Assembly: GCA_009869945.1 (NCBI GenBank)
Contig: WIXG01000458.1
Location: 1 to 53,877, forward strand
Direction of reading: 5' to 3'
Source of the DNA: Mesaphorura yosii
Lineage: Eukaryota; Arthropoda; Collembola; Poduromorpha; Tullbergiidae
Length of the DNA: 53,877 nucleotides
Shown here: positions 45,339 to 53,877 of the stretch, one piece after another
How the letters are laid out: each line of letters opens with the position of its first letter
Position numbering within the stretch: position 1 is the first letter of the stretch
Made by a program: the position numbers and the translations under genes
The notes under the pieces: model-generated
What the model was told of the DNA's origin: nothing
Databases searched by the model: none
The model's input: the letters and a program-made list of their open reading frames with translations, nothing else

Positions 45339-46958
45339 CTACACAGGTACATTAGAGCTTGTGTCGTCAGTTCCTGAATTCTCTGACAAACTAGACTCAA
45401 AACTGGCTTCTGCTTCCGCTTCGGTTTCCTCAAGCTTTGAATTTCTGAGCAGAATCTTCTCTCGGTGTCTTGCCTCCAGAATCGGGTTCAGGGTCTCTTC
45501 GGTCTGCTGAATGCGGTCCTTGAATCTGGCTCGATCTCGTGCAAATATCTCCCAGTAACATTCTCGCATGTCCTGAGATTCCACGTCGTCTTCGAACTCC
45601 ACGACCTTGATCAGGCACGACTCATCCGCAAAGTGAACCTGGAACAAGTACAAGGAAATGGCTTTCATCAACTTGGTGAACAAAACAACGATCTTCAGCA
45701 GGGGCTCATTCGCGGAGAAGCAGCCTCTTTATTTGTGCTACCTTAACAACTTGAAAACATGCGTATTTAATTGTTTGTCGGTAGGAACGTTTGTCTTGCC
45801 GCACAAAAACAAAATTAACTGCGACTCAAGCACAATTAAAGAGTCATGGGCTCAAATCCACGTGTGGCTGGCTGCATTTGCCTGAATTGGACAATCTGCG
45901 TATTGGCCAACTTGCAATAGAAATTATATAAGTATTCATGCAACTGTCATCTGATGATGTACGAAGATTTTACCTGCTTCAGGCTCTTTTTCATCTTTGC
46001 CGAATCCTGCAAACACATTCTGGAAGAGGAGCACAGGGTCGTCCACGAACAAGCCCCGACATTTGTTACGTTCACGCAGCAGGCGTCGCCCGAGCCAGCA
46101 AGCGACATTGGCGACGTGGACGTCGTGCACGTTGTGAAGAGGTCGACCGTGATGGAAGTGAGAAAGCTGTTTTCTGGAATGTTGACCAGGGCCGTAAGTC
46201 CAGTGGCGAGAGGCGGCTGTGGTTGGTCGGAACTTGCCTTCGGTGCTGAGTCGAGCGTGTCAGATTTGGGTGGAAATGTATACACGCTGGAGTGCCCAGG
46301 CGAAAACACAGAAGTGGAAGTGGAGGACTTTTCTTTCGGACGTTCTGGCTCTGGCTGCAGTTGCGATTTCTTCGAGCTCCTCTGTCTGTAGCCTCTCCGC
46401 CCCTGCGAGGACGCCTCCTTGCGATGTCGCGCTGATTGCTGGGTAGGCATTACGACGGGCTTCAGAATTCCAGGCGACGCCATGTTTACGCGGATGTAAA
46501 TCGAAATAGCAATACTGGTGACACTAACTAGAATGACATTGTTGGACTGGGGAGCATCCAACAGCAGAATAAATAGCAGTTTAAGCGCTGTACAGCTCAT
46601 TGAGTCGAAGTTGCGGAAAGCACTTGACACAATTGACATAGAAACTGTTTAGGTCCAAAATTGCGTCAGCTACAGAGTCCGGATGCACTTTACCACCAAT
46701 AACGACGGCTCGTTTAATCGACGGGGCTCCAGCAGCAGGATATTCTCCTTCCATTAAGTTACCCCAGCTCCAGCAGGCGGCGAGTGTGTCGTAGGCGCTC
46801 TCCTCACAAGTGGAAATGTCTCTGGTCGATTCACTGATGACGGGAAAAAGTCTTGCACTGAACTCTTCAGTTGCAGAAGGCTGACTCTCTTCAAATTCTT
46901 CACTTCCAGTCGTCGTACGTTGATTGTTGTAAACAGCTTGGCTTTCTTGTGATTGCAT
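45339..46958 (-). CDS. PPP1R15: PPP1R15 (GADD34/CReP) eIF2-alpha phosphatase regulator
   Basis: Targets protein phosphatase 1 to phosphorylated eIF2-alpha and restores translation after stress. The model has three exons, 46958-46594, 46514-45974 and 45638-45339, giving 401 residues. Identification rests on the C-terminus: the PP1-binding RVxF-type motif KQVHF (across the last splice junction) is followed by acidic residues and then CYWEIFARDRARFKDRI and QQTEETLNPILEARHREKIL. This matches the conserved C-terminal block of vertebrate PPP1R15A/B (ARDRxRFxxRI). The N-terminal half is fast-evolving, Ser/Pro-rich and basic, as usual for the family. The first splice (79-base intron, GTACAG to CACCAG) is inferred because it joins two long open frames in phase. 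Without it, translation could start at 46639 with a hydrophobic N-terminus (LKLLFILLLDAP). Confidence 0.8.
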
Positions 46959-48665
46959 ATTGAACTGAACAATCAACTTATTGACAGGCCTTGGAGATTT
47001 AATTACACATTTAAGCTCCGTTTTGCTTTGTTTCCTTTCGTAATGGCGATTAAGAATTGGCTTATTAGCTGTTAATGTGAATTCGATATTTACGATTAAC
47101 TTTTGTATGATTCAATAATGTGGATCTCTTAGCTTTGTATCTTATGGTGGTGGAATGAAGTTGGGTTCCCCATTTCCATTCGCTTTCGCATGCTCGCAGC
47201 TGCTTGCTTGTTGGATCGCGTATTGCGTCATCTAATTTAACATGTATTCTTGCACTGCCACTTGTATTTGGGCTGCCTGCCTGTGATAAAGTCCACTCCG
47301 TGCAGCCTTTCCCACAGCGAAGAACGCCTCCGCAGCTGCTTCGCAGATATATATGGTGGAATTCATGAGAAAAACCTCGACTCGTCTTTGGAGTCGCCAT
47401 AAACAATGCATGAGCGTACGATCACGCGAGAGCTGAAAGATGATTCGGGAGACGCGATTGAGATCACGTCAGCATTAAGCTGATCCAAGCCTCTTTAAGT
47501 GAGTCACACCTCACGAAGGCCAATTCATTGACATTGTCCGGTGGTCACGCGGATACACGAAAAATGTGATCGTTTTCAGCATTGCAATACCCGCTACGCT
47601 ACGCGTCGCTGGACACAAGAGCCAATGTGGTGAATGTACCATAGCCCGGTCCGTTGCAAGGCGAGTAGCTAAAGTGCAAGCCACTACCTAATTAAATCAT
47701 GTCAATCAGTCCCAATCTGACGCAAAAGGCTTGCTTGCTGGAAACGATCTTACAATATTGCTTCATGCAGCATGCGAGTTTGGAGACAATTGCCTGTTAT
47801 GCTCGGTGGACAAAGAAAGCCGAATCCGTTTACTTTTCTGAAAGAAAAACATTTAAAGAAGAACGAGTAGCAAGTTGAGATTGAGATTTGAGATCGCATG
47901 TTGTATTGCGGTTGAGAGGCCTGTGTGATCGTTGTGCATTGATAAAACAATTCGATAATTAATTAACCACGGTTCGACTGTCCAGAGTGATTTCGGTGCT
48001 AAGAAGACGTCAGTGGTCAATCTCAATGGTAAGCATATTTTTTTCGACGCGATCTGGAATGACAAATGGAATTTTTATTCAACAAAAATTTAGTCGAAGC
48101 TTTACATAAAGTTAAATGTCTGCTATTCAATCAAATTTAGCGTGTCGTGTCACATGCGATTCAGTCAAATCAGATAAATTAGCATGAAAAGGAGACTGGA
48201 TAAATTTCAGTTCTCAACTGCAATCAGGCGATCGAGCCGTGGCCGTGGCGTAGCGAAATTGGACTCTATAAAATAAATAGTTTCAGCCTGCGCCTGGAGA
48301 TTTTGAAACTAGAATGTTACAATCGAATCACAATTTGTAAGCTAGTTAGCTAGTTCCTAAGAATGGCACTTGTACCACGTCATTATTACCCTGGACTTTA
48401 AAATTCACAATTTTCACATGCATTAATGCAAAAGTTGACTTGAGAGGAGTGAGCTAGACAAAAATATTGTCGAGGCCTGAATTAAAAACATCATCAGGCA
48501 ACCAACCAATTTTAGCTACAGGCATTAAACAAAGCTACTTCTTCGATTAGAGCATTGATGACTTGAAAAAATCTGGAATGCTGTAAAATTCCACCGTTGT
48601 ACTTTCGTCAACTTGTATTCGATCTGCGTTGGAAAATTGCATAAATTCAGTCTTCAAGTGGAAAA
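46959..48665. other. Intergenic: PPP1R15 5' region and nSMase 3' flank
   Basis: 1.7 kb between two minus-strand genes. It should contain the PPP1R15 promoter and leader near 46959-47500. I see no supportable gene. Open stretches here are short and AT-rich. Confidence 0.5.
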
Positions 48666-50651
48666 CTACTTGGAACCGTTATTTGGCTTTAACCAGTGGT
48701 CGCCTGACAGCCTCCTCCCGTTGCCAGATGAGTACTTGTCCACCTCAAGCTCCATGGCCAGTTTCCCAGCCAAGATTCCATGGACCTCCATTCGATTCCA
48801 AATCAAACCTGCAATATGCAATTGCAACCACGTTATTCATGCATTTTTGTTACTTAATCTAATATCTGGCACCAATAAATCGAATATCTTATTCAAAATT
48901 AATTACCGAGTTAAACTTTACTTACCCATAAAAGTGCAGTAGACGACGACTAACAAAATGACGATGTTGATGATGGGAAGGATAATGCCAGCTGACTTGA
49001 AAATTTCAAACGCACCGGTGATACTGACGGTTATGATGCAAATTATCCAAATGGTCAAGTAGAACCCTTTGGACCTGGAAAGGTGGGTGAGAGCCTGAGT
49101 GCAGATTTCGATACATTCTTCCAACGCTTCTTTACGGGCGCATTCCGACGAGGGTGAAGGCTCCACGGCTACGCAAAGGAATTGAAAAAATGAGAATTTC
49201 AAAAGATAATGGCGATAAAACATTTATCGACGTACCAGAAGACGATTTGGTGATCCTGAACTTTGAGACTACTGCTTCGTGATCCGAATAACTGTGCAGC
49301 TTGCCAGGAACCAACTTTGGCAGCGGAGTGGCACAGCTTAATGTGGATACCTATGAGGAACAAAATTAGGGAATTATAAATCTCACAAAATGCGAATAAA
49401 AAACAGAATTCGCTTTCCTTATTTGCTTGCTATCTTTTGGTGTAGTAATAACTTACAGAAACATTGTCACCGGCTTTGTAAATTATGTAGTCGATTCGTT
49501 TCCCAAACGGGTTGGAGCGGAGAGCACTTCTGGAGGCGTAGCTATTTCCAGGAGTGTCGCACGTGTTACACTGAGCATCGCCCTATTTAAAAAAAGGTAA
49601 ATTCAAGTGTTGGAACGACAATAGAATTGAAAATAACAGAAATGTTTTGGTAATCTTGGCTTTTTACAATTTTCCAATTGACAACTTTCAAAATACACTT
49701 ACCGACCCGAGCGGTTTGGGAGTTTCAAAGAACGAATCTTTGAGTTGAGCCGTGTGCACGATTACGCGATAGGCTAGATCTCCGGGCTCGGTGTTCAAGT
49801 CTCCGCCAATTATGACGGCGTCAGCACGCTGGGATGTGACAGTGATAAACTGAGCCGTGTCAAATGACTGAATTACTCGATGGGCCAGGTATTCGTCATT
49901 CACACGATCGTATTCAGCATGCAACTGACAAATAAAATTTTTAACTAGAATCTGGATAAAATATTGCACTCTTACACAATTTCACAATTAACTGCTACTT
50001 ACATGAGCCGTGTACAAATTAACCCGGAGACCTCGATGCAAAACCTGAACCATCCCGATGCCTTTCCCACCAAACCAGTCTCCGTGCTGAATCTGGCAAT
50101 TGAAAAATAATGTTTAGAATGGAATAAAATATAAATCAGCATCAAGAGTCAAGATTTGAACAACGCATCGAATTAATATCGAAGTCAGTACCTTGTGAAT
50201 GTAGCCGTTCACAGCCCATTGATGGAAGAATGCGCTCGTGATCGGAGATCTTGAGAAGATGCAGAGGCCCGACCCTATGACTCCACTGAACAGCAAATCA
50301 CACAATCAATTCCGTACTTCCATGTTAATCGTATCACTGATTGATCGAACTAAATTCCCAACCTGTAGAAATAATGTGAATACGGTAAAACGAGCATCGT
50401 CCTATTCTTTATCCGCTCGTAGTCTTCAGTCGTCCACACTTCTTGCAGGAATACAAAATCGTACTTATCAGTGGCCAGTTCGTCTGCAATGGCATTCATG
50501 CGTTCAACTCGATGTTTGGATATCCCCTTGATGCCCCTGAAAAGTCCCAGGGTATTATTTTATCTAGATACATATGCACACGGTCATTAATTAATACAGT
50601 CACTTACCAACAGTTGAGGGTGAGCGCAGTGACTTCAATTTCCATTCTCAT
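48666..50651 (-). CDS. nSMase (SMPD2): Neutral sphingomyelinase, SMPD2-like
   Basis: Hydrolyses sphingomyelin to ceramide and phosphocholine; an Mg-dependent enzyme of the DNase I-like fold. The model has nine exons and 416 residues: 50651-50608, 50536-50363, 50285-50192, 50092-50003, 49924-49703, 49582-49457, 49350-49236, 49168-48926, 48808-48666 (human SMPD2 423). The start reads MRMEIEVTALTLNCWGIKGI. Catalytic and metal motifs are FLQEVW (Glu47), YTAHLHAEY (134-139), GGDLNTEPGD (Asp176, Asn178) and SDHEAV (Asp273, His274). GKRIDYIIYK precedes the last motif. Two C-terminal hydrophobic helices (about 314-365, including GFYLTIWIICIITVSITGAF) anchor it in membrane, as in the family. A piece of exon 2 recurs on the other strand at 52151. 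Confidence 0.95.
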
Positions 50652-51035
50652 GGTAGGACCTTTGATTTACTTGGCCTGATGCGATGCAGCCACGAACAAA
50701 CGCAGCACTCCCAGACCCAGATTCCCAGGTAATATTCGGATTCTGGCGTCGGGAGTGGATCCACTCCGTGTAAGTGAGCTGGACAGATTTCAATTTTCGG
50801 ATTTCTCACGCCCGAGACTCCTACTCGTACGTGTGAATGTTTAAACCGTAGCTGGCCGCTCTTTACTCTTTGCCAAACCAACTCAGCGTTCGCTCAGACT
50901 TGAGAATCCTCTTTCGTGCCGTTGCTTCCTTCCGAAACTTTCATCCATAAGAACAGTCAGAACTTAGTTACAGTACGATAGTATAATTGCCAAGCACAGT
51001 TGAGTAGCATCTTCGTTCGACTTCGATTGTTGGAG
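50652..51035. other. nSMase upstream region
   Basis: This should contain the nSMase promoter and leader. No conserved coding segment is visible. Confidence 0.5.
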
Positions 51036-51458
51036 TTAGTCGAAGAATCCTAGACGACAGGAGTCGGAGATCAGTAACTCTGCACACACAACGAACCCCA
51101 AGCTGAGGAGCGTCAAAAAATACGGCACAGCGAGCACTACCAGGACAGTTCTCAGGATTCTGATGAATCGGTCAATTGTAGAGTCCACTCCTCCGATTTC
51201 TTCCATCCAAACATGACCGCTGGACACGGTTTCCTCTTCACAAACGCAGTGCATCGTGCGTATAAATCTGATGAGTCCATGATAAGGATAACGATTTAGA
51301 ATTCCATGCCTTCGTGTGTCGTTGTGAATCCAAGCGGTGAAGAGACAAAATTCGGAATTTCTTTGTACTCTCGTGGTGCAGGTCGACTGATTAATGAGCC
51401 TCCAACAAAGGCAGTAATTTCTGCCCATTAGCACAATAAAAATGAGTCTGGAGTCCAA
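51036..51458 (-). CDS. Small ORF with one membrane segment, unknown
   Basis: A 140-codon open frame on the minus strand. Near its C-terminus there is one clear hydrophobic segment (TVLVVLAVPYFLTLLSLGF), and there are several Cys residues in the N-terminal half. I do not recognise it. A stretch around FTAWIHNDTRRHGIL has a diverged second copy in DNA at about 51653-51706. It could be a fragment of a membrane protein gene, such as one exon of a larger decayed gene, or chance. Confidence 0.3.
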   Translation of the reverse strand: MDSRLIFIVLMGRNYCLCWRLINQSTCTTRVQRNSEFCLFTAWIHNDTRRHGILNRYPYHGLIRFIRTMHCVCEEETVSSGHVWMEEIGGVDSTIDRFIRILRTVLVVLAVPYFLTLLSLGFVVCAELLISDSCRLGFFD

Positions 51459-51652
51459 AAATCCTTCCAGCCAGGCGTGCAGGTTTTATTTTACAGGCTG
51501 CCTTTGCTATTGTTGCCGAGGCTACTCTTAAAACTGGCTCAAGGAGATACCCTGCTTGATGTTCGGAGTCTGCAGGTCATTTCCATTGCTAACAGTATCT
51601 TTCTAGTCTCCTTGCTTGTTCTTGAGTCGTTTCCCGAACTGTTAAGACTCCA

Positions 51653-51764
51653 CGAGCTTGAATTTTATGGCTTCGTGTGTCGTTTTGATTCCAAACGAGG
51701 AAAGATGCGGGTACGGATTGCGAAGGCGAAATTACAAATTAAGTCCAGGCTAGACCAAGAATGA
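51653..51764 (-). pseudogene. Diverged second copy of the 51.3 kb segment
   Basis: The DNA around TTCGTGTGTCGTT at 51670 repeats that at 51312 in the same orientation, with about 80% identity over roughly 40 bases. On the minus strand it reads VWNQNDTRSHKI against AWIHNDTRRHGI in the upstream copy. The frame is broken nearby. It is an old local duplication. Confidence 0.45.
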
Positions 51765-51861
51765 CACGTAGCGTTGACGAAGGAGGGAGAATGGAGAGTG
51801 GAAATGATGATGGGATAGGAGTCATGGAAACTAATGGGTTGGCGGATGTTAATGAGTTCGT
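51762..51861 (+). repeat. Left arm of perfect 100-bp inverted repeat
   Basis: This 100-base sequence is the exact reverse complement of the last 100 bases of the window (53778-53877). Identity stops abruptly at 51862. The two arms flank 1.9 kb containing the nSMase fragment and the exons of the right-edge gene. Confidence 0.97.
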
Positions 51862-52150
51862 TGTCCAATTTTCGAAAATACAGATCGCATTCTCATCGAC
51901 AGCTCAGTACTCATTTTGATAATTTTGTCTATGCAGCAGAATAAATGTTTATTTCAGAAAGAAAAGCAAAGGCACGAATGAAGTTCTCTGAGCGAGCGTT
52001 CGCTGACACTGCGTTGAGGAGCAAAATGCAACTTAATTCAAGTCTGATTGTCATTAAGTCTGTCAATCTGCTCAGTGTCAATCACCGACCGTGTGACCTG
52101 TGATCTTGCAGGTCTAAAATAAAAAGGGACCGTTCGGCCTTTGAGTTTGA

Positions 52151-52198
52151 GTGGAACGCATGAATGCCATCGGTGACGAACTGGCCAAAGACAAATAC
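52151..52198 (+). pseudogene. Fragment of neutral sphingomyelinase exon 2, inverted
   Basis: The plus strand reads VERMNAIGDELAKDKY. The resident nSMase gene (minus strand, exon 2) reads VERMNAIADELATDKY. Identity at the DNA level is high over this 48-base stretch, including ACGCATGAATGCCAT. Upstream (TGA codons) and downstream the match is lost, and the next residues (GSFIYIP) only loosely resemble DFVFLQE. It is the relic of a second nSMase copy in the opposite orientation. Confidence 0.65.
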
Positions 52199-52444
52199 GG
52201 CTCATTTATTTATATTCCGATAACAATCATTGGCAATGCCACACGCGCTCCAACTTTATTGCAGTTAAAATATTTCATCAATTTCAATTCTTCCGATTTA
52301 CCTTTAGGTGCCTTAATTACCTAACCTCCCTTAATTAGCTTCAACATTGTAATCAAGAGACAACAGCATCATTGCCCGAGTAAATGGTAATTGAATTAAT
52401 TAAGTACACCTAGGATTAATCACAATTAGTTGATGGTGCTTTGA

Positions 52445-52633
52445 ATGAACGACAAAATTTTAAAAGAAATGTACAAGAAACTGAATTGTACGATGATAAT
52501 TTGGAGTGCATTTGTCACGACTTCCGCCTTATTGACTCTCACATTTTATTATTTCATATACGTTACTATTCAACAAATAATTGCGATAAAGAAACCGAAA
52601 TTGCAAAATTTCTCGGTTGGACGTGCAAGCTGA
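52445..52633 (+). pseudogene. Short hydrophobic ORF, possible membrane-protein exon
   Basis: A 62-codon open frame (MNDKILKEMYKKLNCTMIIW, then a hydrophobic run ALLTLTFYYFIYVTI). The composition suggests one membrane helix with flanking polar residues, as in an exon of an arthropod chemoreceptor, but no diagnostic motif is present. It may be chance. Confidence 0.2.
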
Positions 52634-53007
52634 ACGAAGGAGCTCCTCGTGCCCGTTGCTTGGCCCATCACAAGCGTGTCGGGTGAAGTGAAGGCGAGTT
52701 TGCCAAAACTGAACAATTAGGTAACCTGTATTAGAATTATGTTAATGTTTAACAAGAGAATACAATTTCAATCTTGAGACGTTTAGAGTCCCACAGCTCT
52801 TTGAAGCTGTTCAACAAATGGATAAACAGCCACAGTAAATATTTTCTCTTACTGAATACTTAACATTGATAACATTTGTCAACATGGCGTACGACGTGCA
52901 ACAACAAGAATACTTCCTCTCGGCTTTTATACAAAAGTGTTCCATGGCTCAGTGTTTCTAGAAGGCTCGAGCCATTCGCCGTCTCGTCCCTCCTCTGCAG
53001 CCGGTCC

Positions 53008-53688
53008 TCAGAATTGGCTGAGGACCCGGAAAATGCCGGTGTAGCCACACAACCTCGCTCGGAGGGCGGGCAGCAGCTGCGCGGCGGAATTGACGTTCTC
53101 CAGAAAATTGGCACATTCGCAGAGGAGAATGTACAGCTTGTCCCCTCGAGGAGCTGCCGACTTGTGCAGTGTGATTCTCCGCAGACCAACGCTCTTCGGC
53201 AAATGCCGGTAAAGCGTCCGGGCACCTGCGAGCCAATAAATGAAGCAATTCATTAACAATGCCTTCAATATCAGGGACATATAACTTTAGCCAAAGAACC
53301 GCTTCACGCACCTGTCCAGTAGAGCCAGTTTCGCTCCAGCTTTTCTCGGTCGTCGCCCTCGAACACTCTGAAGATTGATATGATGTAGCCTGTCGACGAG
53401 GATCGGCTGCCCCTCTTCGACGAGTTTTCGAACGGTGGTCGAGCAATCGTGGCAACCTGAGTCAAGTCAACATTCGTTGATTGTGAGAAGTTGTCGCCTA
53501 AGGCTGTTTAATGGACAATTTAAATGCATCTACCTCTCGACATAGGTGGAAGAAGTGGTCTCCACAGAAGCCCAGCTTTGCCGGGTCGAAGGCGTCAAGG
53601 GCGTTCTTACGCGTGGCATCCACAACCAGATCGCTGACGTCTCCCCGCAGTTTGGGCACCACGTACAACGCCATCAGAGGGAAGTCGG
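53008..53688 (-). CDS. 3' exons of an unrecognised gene (partial)
   Basis: Three consecutive exons fit in phase: 53688-53534, 53456-53312 and 53225-53008, ending in TGA. The gene continues past the right edge or into the unread part of the intron. Visible protein: ADFPLMALYVVPKLRGDVSD, GFCGDHFFHLCREV, then ATIARPPFENSSKRGSRSSS, STGYIISIFRVFEGDDREK, RNWLYWTGARTLYRHLP and LYILLCECANFLENVNSA, ending GIFRVLSQF. Codon usage and clean GT-AG borders indicate a real gene. There are no clear membrane segments and no motif I can name. The last 124 residues follow the first of these exons. I assign no function. Confidence 0.7.
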
Positions 53689-53777
53689 CTGGAATAAAAC
53701 AAATATTTACTTTAGAATCTTCCGGAGAATACAGAAAAGTCGTCAAAAATCTCCCCAGGGGCCTCGACCGTCATCAG

Positions 53778-53877
53778 ACGAACTCATTAACATCCGCCAA
53801 CCCATTAGTTTCCATGACTCCTATCCCATCATCATTTCCACTCTCCATTCTCCCTCCTTCGTCAACGCTACGTGTCA
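53778..53877 (-). repeat. Right arm of perfect 100-bp inverted repeat
   Basis: Exact reverse complement of 51762-51861, running to the very last base of the window. It lies upstream (5') of the visible exons of the unrecognised minus-strand gene, in an intron or flank. Confidence 0.97.

Larger units (their letters stand above)
51862..53007. other. Region between the inverted repeat and the right-edge gene
   Basis: AT-rich DNA with two coding-like pieces: an nSMase exon-2 fragment at 52151 and a short open frame with a hydrophobic segment at 52445-52633. No complete gene is visible. Confidence 0.5.

Noticed and set aside
47100..48600. Possible small genes between PPP1R15 and nSMase
   Set aside because: The open stretches are short, AT-rich and lack splice-compatible partners or family motifs.
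51762..53877. DNA transposon bounded by the 100-bp inverted repeats
   Set aside because: No transposase-like frame lies between the arms, no target-site duplication can be checked at the window end, and the interval contains exons of an apparently normal gene. An assembly end or local inverted duplication is more likely.

Overview
This is nuclear DNA from an arthropod, most likely an insect or other pancrustacean. It carries spliced genes with short GT-AG introns (about 60-100 bases, a few longer) and orthologs with arthropod-type architecture: a single gene joining the parts that Drosophila splits into Lpt and trr, a Ptp10D-type receptor phosphatase, and an antizyme with a translational frameshift. 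I cannot name the species. I built the gene models by hand from reading frame, splice sites and remembered family sequences. In every model of the main genes, exon phases and total length come out as an exact number of codons.

Layout. Bases 1-17,700, plus strand: a decayed histone H3-like relic (about 510-843), then a 40-exon KMT2C/D (MLL3/4, Lpt+trr) histone H3K4 methyltransferase at 1362-17210. Bases 18,355-19,627, plus: ornithine decarboxylase antizyme, with ORF1 and ORF2 joined by a +1 frameshift at TCC-TGA. Bases 20,895-26,120, plus: a membrane M1 zinc aminopeptidase in 16 exons. Bases 26,572-29,824, minus: proteasome base subunit Rpn1/PSMD2, tail-to-tail with the aminopeptidase. Bases 30,919-40,942, minus: the Ptp10D-like receptor tyrosine phosphatase in 20 coding exons. 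Its 3.6 kb first intron holds, on the opposite strand, a broken multi-exon gene (about 37,980-39,260).

Bases 40,943-45,338 are a 4.4 kb gene-free stretch with CAGG microsatellites. Then follow, all on minus, PPP1R15 (GADD34/CReP family) at 45,339-46,958, a neutral sphingomyelinase (SMPD2-like) at 48,666-50,651, and at the right edge the 3' part of a gene I do not recognise (53,008-53,688 and beyond).

The 51-54 kb part is rearranged. It holds a degenerate repeated coding-like segment, a stray piece of sphingomyelinase exon 2 in the opposite orientation, and a perfect 100-bp inverted repeat whose right arm ends exactly at the last base of the window.

The genes do not form a pathway. They are mostly housekeeping or regulatory: chromatin (KMT2), polyamine control and protein turnover (antizyme, Rpn1), translation stress (PPP1R15), lipid signalling (nSMase), and cell-surface functions (Ptp10D, aminopeptidase). 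Antizyme targets ornithine decarboxylase to the proteasome, of which Rpn1 is a subunit, but I see no sign that their proximity is more than chance.
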